Source: Deltaproteobacteria bacterium YD0425bin50
Lineage (GTDB): Bacteria > Desulfobacterota > Desulfobacteria > Desulfobacterales > YD0425bin50
DNA: 39,638 nt
Assembly (NCBI GenBank): GCA_002753105.1
Contig: PDZT01000011.1
Coordinates: 1 to 39,638, forward strand
Direction: 5' to 3'
The notes under the pieces are model-generated. The model was not told the DNA's origin and searched no databases. It was given only the letters and a program-made list of their open reading frames with translations. The translations under genes and the position numbers were made by a program. Positions 33,140 through 39,638 of the stretch are shown one piece after another. Position 1 is the first letter of the stretch. Each line of letters begins with the position of its first letter.

Positions 33140-33957
33140 GAACTTTTCTCCAGAATTTGATCCGTTTGATTGGCTGAATGTTGAAAAAAATGCAGGGCTG
33201 AAGGTAAGTTTTGAGATGCTCCGATTTTACGTCCAAAAAAACTTTGAATCATGGGATGATCCATCTGGCGAACGTGATCAAGTGTTCCCTGAGAAAGCAC
33301 TTTACCCTGATCCAGCATAATGGCATGATCTGCAATGGCTTCGATGCTGGCAAGTTCATGTGTAACAACGATCACTGTCATATTAAACTGTTCTTTAATA
33401 TTCAAAAGCAACTGATCTAACCCTGATGAAGTCAGAGGATCAAGACCTGCAGAAGGTTCATCGCAAAATAAAATATCCGGGTCTAAGGCAATTGCTCGCG
33501 CCAGAGCTGCTCTTTTTTTCATGCCGCCAGAAAGTTCTCCGGGATATAATTTAGCTGCATGGGAAAGCTCTACCTGCATGAGTTTAATCCAGACGATATC
33601 CTGAATTATGGAATTTGGGAGATTGGTATGTTCTCTGATCGGCAACGCCACGTTGTCTTCAATGGTCATCGAGCTTAACAATGCGCCATTTTGAAACAGC
33701 ATTCCAATTCTGGGTAGCAGTTTTTCGCGTTTGTCTTCAGAAAGCGCATGAATATCTTCACCAAGAAGTCGCACTGTACCTGCAGTTGGATAATACAGCC
33801 CGATCATATGTTTCAATAACGTACTTTTTCCGCACCCACTACCACCTAAAACAACAGTTATTTTGCCTTGTTCTATGTTTAAGGTAATCTTATCTAATAT
33901 TTTTCTGGAGCCGTAATACGTCTCTAAGTCTTTCACTTCAATGGGATACGTCGTCAT
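33136..33957 (-). CDS. mlaF: MCE transporter ATPase (MlaF-type)
   Basis: A 273-residue ABC ATPase that powers the lipid transporter. Walker A is GGSGCGKST at 38-46, the ABC signature is LSGGMKKR near 143, and Walker B is ILFCDEPSAGLDP, followed by the switch His in VVVTHEL. Lys in place of the usual Gln in the signature (GGMKKR) is typical of MlaF proteins. It lies between the permease gene (10 bp gap) and the MCE gene (4 bp overlap), so the three are clearly one operon. The C-terminal 25 residues beyond the core are not recognised. Confidence 0.95.
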   Translation of the reverse strand: MTTYPIEVKDLETYYGSRKILDKITLNIEQGKITVVLGGSGCGKSTLLKHMIGLYYPTAGTVRLLGEDIHALSEDKREKLLPRIGMLFQNGALLSSMTIEDNVALPIREHTNLPNSIIQDIVWIKLMQVELSHAAKLYPGELSGGMKKRAALARAIALDPDILFCDEPSAGLDPLTSSGLDQLLLNIKEQFNMTVIVVTHELASIEAIADHAIMLDQGKVLSQGTLDHVRQMDHPMIQSFFGRKIGASQNLPSALHFFQHSANQTDQILEKSS

Positions 33958-33967
33958 AATCGAATCG

Positions 33968-35077
33968 TTAATCTATATACATAAAAAGAATACTAAACAC
34001 AGCATCAGCCATAATTATCAAAAAAAGACAAATCACAACTGAACTTGTTGTAACTAATCCTACGCCTTTGGCGCCACCCTGAACCTGAAAACCTTTGTAC
34101 GTGCCAACAATAGCAATAATCCATGCAAAGGCAACACTTTTAATTAACCCTGTGATAATGTCCCGAATAAAAAGCGTCTTCAATAACTGGTTAATAAACG
34201 CGACTGGACTTAATTGTAACACCACCACCCCAACAACAAAGCCGCCAAAAATTCCAAGAAGATCAGAAATAACGGTGAGTAACGGCTGGGTAAAAGTAAT
34301 CGCATAGAGTTTAGGCGTAATAATAAATCGTGTTGGGTTAATACCCATTGTCTTTAAGGCATCAATTTCTTCCGTAACCATCATTGTGGCAATTTCAGCA
34401 GCAATAGCCGCACCACTTCTACCCGCAACAATTATCGCAGCGATTAACGGTCCCATTTCCCGAGCCATAGCCACACCAATGAGATTGGCCACAAAAATAT
34501 CAGCTCCAAACTGGCGCAGTTGATAGGAAGATAGTAATGCCAAGGTCATGCCCACAAGAAACGAGGTTAATCCTACAATACCGACAGCTTCAGCACCAAT
34601 ATAGTTGGCCTGCTCAAGAATAGATTGCCATTTGGGCGCTTTTTTTTTTAGTGGGCCAATAACTGACCAGTAAAAAATATCAGAAACCAAAATAGCCACA
34701 TGGAGAAGAAAACCGAATGCTGCATAACTAGCTTCGCCAATACGTGAAAAAAAATTCCCAGAATCACGTAAAGACTCCTTAGGAATTTCTTTCCAAGGAA
34801 GCATTGAAAATGTTTTTTTCAAAGCATCATGTATTCCAATGACTTGAAAAACAATCTTACGGTGATTTGCCTGTCTTGCAATTTCAATCAACGAAGCAAC
34901 ACCTGCGGTATCAATAGATGTAACTCCAGAAAGATCAAGTTGAAACATGCCCCCTGTGAGAGCATTGATCTGTTTCTGCAGTGTTTTAAAAACCAGAGCA
35001 ACGGTTTTGAATGTAAAATCACCAGTTAATACCCAAGTATTTTCTTGTTCTGGTTTTTGGTGTATAGATATTTCCAT
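33968..35077 (-). CDS. mlaE: MCE transporter permease (MlaE-type) with N-terminal STAS domain
   Basis: The 369-residue protein joins an MlaB-like STAS domain (about 1-100, with LDLSGVTSIDTAGVASLIEIA) to an MlaE permease. The permease part has about five membrane segments and the family signature EMGPLIAAIIVAGRSGAAIAAEIATM.VTEEIDALKTMG. In E. coli these are separate proteins; STAS-permease fusions are common in other lineages. It is the first gene of the minus-strand operon permease-ATPase-MCE-lipoprotein/barrel. No convincing sigma70 promoter is visible in the 244 bp between it and the divergent DUF169 gene. Confidence 0.95.
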   Translation of the reverse strand: MEISIHQKPEQENTWVLTGDFTFKTVALVFKTLQKQINALTGGMFQLDLSGVTSIDTAGVASLIEIARQANHRKIVFQVIGIHDALKKTFSMLPWKEIPKESLRDSGNFFSRIGEASYAAFGFLLHVAILVSDIFYWSVIGPLKKKAPKWQSILEQANYIGAEAVGIVGLTSFLVGMTLALLSSYQLRQFGADIFVANLIGVAMAREMGPLIAAIIVAGRSGAAIAAEIATMMVTEEIDALKTMGINPTRFIITPKLYAITFTQPLLTVISDLLGIFGGFVVGVVVLQLSPVAFINQLLKTLFIRDIITGLIKSVAFAWIIAIVGTYKGFQVQGGAKGVGLVTTSSVVICLFLIIMADAVFSILFMYID

Positions 35078-35321
35078 AATTAATTTTTATAAAAAAGGCT
35101 GAAAAGATTCAATTTTAATATTTGGTTTAAGTTATATCCAGCTAGTTTGTCGCATGAAAACACTTTACCTGTATGGTAGCTTTAAATCAAAAAAATTTCA
35201 ATTTTAATTTTTAAATAAAGTATGTATAGGCTAAAGAAGATAAATAACGTCGTGAAATTTAATGCTATTGCTTCACTTGGGTTAATCTTACTTTCACTAA
35301 ATTGACTGGGGGTTTATTCGT

Positions 35322-36167
35322 ATGTTAGATACAATGATGCTTTTAAATGATGTCGATTTTGCAAAAACAATGTTGGATAAAAAAGAACTGACCGCATCTG
35401 ATATCGTTTTTACGCTGAAAAATCTGTTTAGAATGAAATATTATCCAGTGGCAGTAAAATTTTTCTATACACCTGAAGAACTGGGGAGTTTCAAAAAAAA
35501 TTCAGATTATCGTGTTTCCCTTCGTCCGTTTACGTTTTGCCATTACCTTGCTGCTTCACGTCAGAAAGGAGAAATTCTTTTAGGTGAATCGAAAGGATTA
35601 GGCTGTTCTAATGCAAAATATGTTTTCGGCTGGAAAGAACTGGACGACAATGAAATCAAAGGACACATGAAATATGTTAGAGATTTAGCACAGGCAGAAC
35701 GATTCATAAAAACCAAAAAGAGGCTTTCACAGGGATTACTGGCTTTTGCTACAGCACCTTTACATAAAGCACCGTTTAAACCTGATGTAATTCACGGGAT
35801 ATGTGATGTTCTTCAAGCCTATCACATCGCTAATGACTGGTGTGCGGCAAAGGATATTCAGCCTTTTGAAATGGCGATGACCATGAACAGTTCAGCATGT
35901 CATGGTGTAACCGCAGTTCATCTTACACAAAAGCCTAATATTACTCCGATGTGCAGTGGGAGTTATACAGCAGGAAAAACAGAACAAGGCGAAATAAACT
36001 GGATATGGCCGGGTGAAGATATTCTGCCAACTGTAAGGTGGACGCTGGAAAGAACGGTGAGAGATGGCGGTGCTTCATATCCGCGCACAGGTGACACTTA
36101 TCCGGGTTCAGATGTGTGTAAGCTGTGTCCTTTTCTCATTTGGAATAAGCCAGATCGAGGGGAATAA
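35322..36167 (+). CDS. DUF169 family protein
   Basis: A 281-residue cytoplasmic protein of the DUF169 family, whose function is unknown. Typical features are YYPVAVKFFYTPEEL near the N-terminus and a set of conserved Cys residues. Here Cys73 (FCHYLAASRQ), Cys95 (GCSNAKYVFG), Cys193 (SACHG) and Cys211 (MCSGSYTAGKTEQGE) fit the family, and an additional C-terminal pair Cys266/Cys269 (VCKLCPF) could bind metal together with them. A GGGGG run 9 bases before the ATG acts as ribosome-binding site. It converges on the receiver gene and lies opposite the MCE operon, so no operon partner helps to define its role. Confidence 0.88.
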   Translation: MLDTMMLLNDVDFAKTMLDKKELTASDIVFTLKNLFRMKYYPVAVKFFYTPEELGSFKKNSDYRVSLRPFTFCHYLAASRQKGEILLGESKGLGCSNAKYVFGWKELDDNEIKGHMKYVRDLAQAERFIKTKKRLSQGLLAFATAPLHKAPFKPDVIHGICDVLQAYHIANDWCAAKDIQPFEMAMTMNSSACHGVTAVHLTQKPNITPMCSGSYTAGKTEQGEINWIWPGEDILPTVRWTLERTVRDGGASYPRTGDTYPGSDVCKLCPFLIWNKPDRGE

Positions 36168-36187
36168 TTATCCGATAAAAAAATAGA

Positions 36188-36568
36188 TTACATTCCCAAC
36201 ATGGCTTCAATTTTATCAATTAATGTAATTATGGACGCTGACTTTGAGATTATAGGTCGCCCATCGCTGCTCACTCCAGTTTCACCGGACTCTTCTTCCC
36301 GAAGTAATGATGAAAAGAATAATAACGGTATATCCTTCGTTTTATCTGATTCTGACAAAGCATAGGCGACATCATCGCCGGTAACTTTGGGCATGTCAAT
36401 ATCGCAGATTATTAAATCTGGTTGTTCTCTTTGGGCTAAATTAAAAGCCTCGCTTCCATCATTTGTAAAGAAAACCTTAAATTTTTTACTCTTTTCAAGC
36501 AATGTTTTTAATGCAACCGTAATATCCTCATCATCATCTACCAACATAATTTTTTTAATATCATTCAT
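36188..36568 (-). CDS. single-domain response-regulator receiver protein
   Basis: A 126-residue receiver with all catalytic residues: the acid cluster DDDED at 11-15, phospho-acceptor Asp56 (LIICDIDMPKVTG), Ser in LLFFSSL and Lys in IISKSA. It has no output domain. The loop between strand 4 and strand 5 is longer than usual and very polar (REEESGETGVSSDGR), which may be the contact site for a partner. No kinase gene is adjacent. The 188 bp in front of its ATG contain a TA-flanked inverted-repeat element. Confidence 0.9.
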   Translation of the reverse strand: MNDIKKIMLVDDDEDITVALKTLLEKSKKFKVFFTNDGSEAFNLAQREQPDLIICDIDMPKVTGDDVAYALSESDKTKDIPLLFFSSLLREEESGETGVSSDGRPIISKSASIITLIDKIEAMLGM

Positions 36569-36619
36569 TCCGAATAACTCCTTTCCTTTAAAAATTTTTA
36601 CTTAATTAATTATCTATGT

Positions 36620-36645
36620 AAAAGTATAACGATTTCTATACTTTT
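36620..36645. other. small hairpin next to the TA-flanked element
   Basis: AAAAGTATA (36620-36628) pairs perfectly with TATACTTTT (36637-36645) around 8 bases. The right arm is also the left end of the element at 36636-36743, so part of that terminal repeat is present a third time. Confidence 0.5.
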
Positions 36646-36743
36646 GCAATTTTTTTTCTTTTTAACGTAACTCGCTGGAATGACGTTCGACAAATTTTTA
36701 AAATAAGTTATTCAATAGGTTACGAAAAAATGCAAAAGTATAG
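36636..36743. repeat. 108 bp TA-flanked inverted-repeat element (second family)
   Basis: CTATACTTTTGCA at the left end and TGCAAAAGTATAG at the right are exact complements, continuing with about 6 T facing 6 A. The ends have the same TATA-CTTTT style and TA flanks as the elements at 3536, 8663 and 10254, but the interior lacks the CGACCGATAACGC core. It lies upstream of the receiver gene and just after the FG-GAP gene. Confidence 0.7.
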
Positions 36744-36756
36744 ACTATTTGTATGA

Positions 36757-38580
36757 TCAGTATTTTAGAGATGCAATATCTAATTCCCAGTACCCTTCTG
36801 TTTTAAAAAGCAACGTGAACGACAATTTTATATCTTGGAATACAGCGCATGAGATATTCAAATTAAGGTCTTGGCCAACCTGAAGACAGTCAGAATTATC
36901 ACCATCAGCAATATCATAGGTTACAGAATTCATATCAAAACTCCATCGATATTTAAGAGGATCGATTAGGTTTAGGGTTAGTCCAAGTTTCATGGTTCCT
37001 CCCATATAATCGATGCATGGAATTCGAAAACTTAGATCTTGATTTAATGTTAAACATCCACAATTTTCGCATGTTCCAGAATCCTTCGAAGCTGGGTCTA
37101 AAATCAAAGCTGTCCACCCATTTGAAACTTTACTCCATGCACCCTCCGGGGCACAAACTGCAATGTCGGCAGATTGATTTCCATCAAAATTTCCAACAGC
37201 CATAGCGCTACCCATCCAGCCGCCTGATAAACTATCCACAGGTTCTGGAGCAAAAATCATTAAATCAGATTCTTTGTCAATTTCATATTTTTTAGCTAAG
37301 GTATTTTTTCCATAAATAACATGAATCCATCCATTGGGTGAGGCATTAAAAAATGCTGATGGAGTACTGATGATTATATCTCCAATTCCATCTCCAGTAA
37401 TATCTTTAGCTACAATAGCCGTACCAGTATAAAATCGATCAATAACGTCATCGCTTAGTCTTAAGGTTACATCTGAATCTTCGTATAGATCCATCGTTGT
37501 AGATAGACTACTACTGCCATAGACTATTTGAACTTTTCCGTATCCTGTTGCGCCTGAAACTCCAAGTCCAGATTGTGGTGCGCCAATTAATATGTCAGCG
37601 TATTTATCACCATTTACATCACCGACTGCCATAGTTCCACCAACTTGATCTTTCTCAAATTCTCCTTGAATTGACAAATTTACAGCAGTAGGAATCTCCA
37701 TTTCAGCATTAAACGTTTTTTTCCCATATATGACATAAACAATACCAGCTAAATCAAGGCCTAATTCCGCGATATTATGTTCTGGAACCCCTAATGCCAC
37801 GTCAGCTATACCATCTCCATTGATATCTCCTGCAGCCATACTCATGACTTTAATCATTGAACCAGTTTTAGATTTCAATACTACATCTGGAACAATTTCG
37901 CCTGTCCAATCACTTTTACCTAAAAAAATGTAGCCAGTACCACCGTAGTCATCCCACTCTATAATATCATATTTTCCATCACCGTTAATATCATCAGAGC
38001 ATACTGAGCTAACACGCATCTTTAAGGCAGCCGGAAGTGGCAAGGTAACATCAGCTCCGCTACTTAAAGTAATTGCTCCAGAAAGTCCTGTTTTACCAAA
38101 TACAATATATCGTTTAGTATTTTCGTAAAAACTGTTTCGACGTTGGGCAATAATCAATAAATCATCCACACCGTCACCATTATAATCTCCTGATGATAAT
38201 TTTCTCCCAGCATGTTCATTTTCTAAACCACCAAAAAGGACAACATCAGCTTGATTTACACCATCTTTGATTTTGTCCGTACCCGTCAATGTGGGCAAAC
38301 TTGATTTTCCAAAAAAAACGAAAACAGCTCCAACATCCTTAATACCTCTTTTAGAATCTTCCTGTGGTGCTCCAAATGCAACATCATCTATTCCGTCTGC
38401 ATTGAAGTCACCTACAGTTACATCAGTTCCCATGTAAGCATAATCAGTAGAACCATGTCCAAGAAAATTTACAACTTCTAACTTTTCAGTGAGTTGTAGT
38501 GTGTTGGCGTTCAATAGGGGTATGCCAAACATTAGACAAGTCATACCAATACCAATAACTAAAGCGATTTTTTTCTTCAT
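36757..38580 (-). CDS. secreted FG-GAP repeat protein (integrin-like beta-propeller) with C-terminal duplicated domain
   Basis: A 607-residue exported protein (signal peptide about 1-25) with a GGGAGG-type ribosome-binding site. Seven Ca-binding FG-GAP loops are visible: DFNADGIDD (about residue 58), DYNGDGVDD, DINGDGKYD, DINGDGIAD, DVNGDKYAD, DITGDGIGD and NFDGNQSAD. They predict a seven-bladed propeller like an integrin alpha head. The last ~110 residues hold two related copies of a Cys-containing unit (LTLNQDLSFRIPC..., LQVGQDLNLNISC...), each ending in an aromatic-rich strand. A similar tail is, from memory, found on other secreted proteins of Desulfobacterota. A role in adhesion or surface attachment is inferred. 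Confidence 0.88.
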   Translation of the reverse strand: MKKKIALVIGIGMTCLMFGIPLLNANTLQLTEKLEVVNFLGHGSTDYAYMGTDVTVGDFNADGIDDVAFGAPQEDSKRGIKDVGAVFVFFGKSSLPTLTGTDKIKDGVNQADVVLFGGLENEHAGRKLSSGDYNGDGVDDLLIIAQRRNSFYENTKRYIVFGKTGLSGAITLSSGADVTLPLPAALKMRVSSVCSDDINGDGKYDIIEWDDYGGTGYIFLGKSDWTGEIVPDVVLKSKTGSMIKVMSMAAGDINGDGIADVALGVPEHNIAELGLDLAGIVYVIYGKKTFNAEMEIPTAVNLSIQGEFEKDQVGGTMAVGDVNGDKYADILIGAPQSGLGVSGATGYGKVQIVYGSSSLSTTMDLYEDSDVTLRLSDDVIDRFYTGTAIVAKDITGDGIGDIIISTPSAFFNASPNGWIHVIYGKNTLAKKYEIDKESDLMIFAPEPVDSLSGGWMGSAMAVGNFDGNQSADIAVCAPEGAWSKVSNGWTALILDPASKDSGTCENCGCLTLNQDLSFRIPCIDYMGGTMKLGLTLNLIDPLKYRWSFDMNSVTYDIADGDNSDCLQVGQDLNLNISCAVFQDIKLSFTLLFKTEGYWELDIASLKY

Positions 38581-38765
38581 TAAACAACCTCCCTAAAAAT
38601 CAAGTATATCTTCTTATAAAAAAATAGTGATCGGCCTATCCGACTACTATCCATCATCCATCTTTGTCCTGCAAATGTTCAGGTTTAGGTTCTAACGGCG
38701 ACCATCACCTGCAGGAATGAAGAGTAGCGAATTCCCGTCCATGTGCAGGGCATTGTTCAATGATT

Positions 38766-39332
38766 CTACTTGCCAAATAATTGCATATAGAAATACTCCC
38801 CGACTTCAACCAATTGAGTTGGGTTTAGATCAATGATAGTTCTGAGTTCTTCAGGTGAGAATCTCATATTAAGAGGAGGACCAAAGGGAGTGTCTTCCTT
38901 CTTTATTTCGACGATAGCTAGTTTCCCATTAGATTTGAGCAGGCGTTTTACTTCATTGACAAATCCTGCCATTTGTGTTCCTGAAAACCCATGAATGACT
39001 GTCGAGATATAGACTAAGTCTATGGAAGATGTTGTTAACTCTGTTTGTTTCGTTATGTCTCCGATGAATGCCTCAATGTTTGTACCTACCGTTTCTGTTC
39101 TTAGGATATCTATTGAAACAGTATCTGGATCCAAAGCATATACCTTTCCCATTTTTCCAGTCAGCTTTGCAAATTCCTTTGCCATGTAGCCGTTTCCACA
39201 GCCAGCATCAAGAATGACTTGAGAAGGAACTATGGGTAAGTTGGCAAGTATTTTATTTTTGTCCAAAAAGATTTCAGATGACTTTCCACGGTGGTGATGA
39301 TTATGATCACTTTTAGTCTTGCTTTCTGACAT
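38766..39332 (-). CDS. class I SAM-dependent methyltransferase with His-rich N-terminus
   Basis: A 188-residue methyltransferase. The SAM loop is at about 41-49 (LDAGCGNGY), the strand-2 acid is in VYALDPD, motif II is IEAFIGDITKQ, and the post-motif reads LLKSNGKLAIVEIKKEDTPFGPP, ending in the helix MRFSPEELRTII. The N-terminus is rich in His (DHNHHHRG), which might bind metal. The closest style is small-molecule methyltransferases such as those near arsenic or metal genes, but no such neighbours are present, so the substrate is unknown. The preceding FG-GAP gene is separated by about 185 bp containing no recognised site. Confidence 0.85.
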   Translation of the reverse strand: MSESKTKSDHNHHHRGKSSEIFLDKNKILANLPIVPSQVILDAGCGNGYMAKEFAKLTGKMGKVYALDPDTVSIDILRTETVGTNIEAFIGDITKQTELTTSSIDLVYISTVIHGFSGTQMAGFVNEVKRLLKSNGKLAIVEIKKEDTPFGPPLNMRFSPEELRTIIDLNPTQLVEVGEYFYMQLFGK

Positions 39333-39430
39333 ATTAGTATTCCTTTCTCATCTAATATTGAGTTGAGTGCTAAACATGTAGTCAGGTCTGTGATTATGTT
39401 TCTCTTTCCAATTTATACTTCGGTCATACT

Positions 39431-39638
39431 TTAATTTAATCCAGAATGCAATGCCTTCTGAGCCTCTTGCAAAATAAAATTTATATCAGTCATACCCGCA
39501 TCCAGACATTTTTCTCTAACTCCTTTTTGTGTATCAGAAGATGTACCAATAATTGGGATATGATGTTTTGGAAAATTTATGCTGTTAGAACTACGAATTA
39601 ATTTTGTTAATTCAAACCCATTCATATCTTTTAATGTT
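39431..39638 (-). CDS. receiver domain, partial (runs off the window)
   Basis: The frame is open to the window edge and encodes the last two thirds of a receiver domain: TLKDMNGFELTKLIR (after the phospho-Asp), then the strand HIPIIGTSSDTQKG and CLDAGMTDINFIL. It is the kind of receiver found at the C-terminus of hybrid kinases or in stand-alone regulators. The conserved Lys that normally follows the AGM.D segment (as in ...KP) is absent; FILQEAQKAL takes its place. The C-terminus may therefore be degraded, or the protein may not be a normal phospho-switch. The N-terminal part is outside the window. Confidence 0.7.
   Translation of the reverse strand, partial: TLKDMNGFELTKLIRSSNSINFPKHHIPIIGTSSDTQKGVREKCLDAGMTDINFILQEAQKALHSGLN

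Noticed and set aside
35243-35259. Possible fourth copy of the CGACCGATAACGC element
   Set aside because: Only about 16 bases (ATAACGTCGTGAAATT-like) match; no inverted ends or TA flanks are found, so at most it is a decayed fragment.

Overview
The window is about 39.6 kb of AT-rich bacterial chromosome, with no phage, plasmid or CRISPR hallmarks. It looks like a Gram-negative, probably Desulfobacterota (Desulfobacterales-like) genome. The reasons are a periplasmic/outer-membrane MCE (Mla-type) lipid transporter, a MutL with an endonuclease motif, many two-component proteins, a DUF169 protein, and huge InlB-type repeat and FG-GAP surface proteins. Multicellular magnetotactic relatives have a similar gene style, but that is an impression and not shown by the sequence.

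Layout. 1-5.7 kb (+): gatA, a small unknown gene and mutL, then a tRNA-Gly/tRNA-Cys pair on the minus strand with promoter and terminator, a small conserved protein and a PBP4-type D-Ala-D-Ala carboxypeptidase. 5.7-8.6 kb (-): a histidine kinase and a sigma54-dependent response regulator. 9.0-10.2 kb (+): a receiver-only protein and a methyltransferase behind a well-spaced sigma54 -24/-12 promoter, which the neighbouring regulator may control. 10.4-17.1 kb (+): a chemosensory operon (hybrid CheA, CheW, PstS-like binding protein, chemoreceptor), followed by a U32/RlhA-like protein that lacks a canonical start codon at the expected place. 19.3-20.1 kb (-): a Uma2-type nuclease-fold protein. 20.6-27.5 kb (-): a 2286-residue secreted repeat protein. 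27.9-29.7 kb (-): toxin-antitoxin-like genes (PIN toxin with an AF2212-type partner, and an orphan DUF433 gene) and an Rpn nuclease remnant, among several palindromic repeats. 29.9-35.1 kb (-): a four-gene MCE operon whose last gene fuses a PqiC-like lipoprotein to what looks like an outer-membrane beta-barrel. 35.3-39.6 kb: a DUF169 protein (+), then a receiver protein, an FG-GAP beta-propeller protein, a methyltransferase and a partial receiver (all -).

The intergenic space is unusually rich in small mobile-looking repeats. There is a ~106 bp TA-flanked element in three copies with a conserved CGACCGATAACGC core, a second 108 bp TA-flanked element, a nested 240/140 bp inverted-repeat structure, a 126 bp element ending in GTCTGAACC, 13 perfect copies of an 8-mer, and a 7-mer repeat that also occurs in frame inside a coding gene. 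The most novel-looking system is the MCE operon with its fused lipoprotein-barrel. Next are the chemosensory operon with its own binding protein and the predicted sigma54 circuit.
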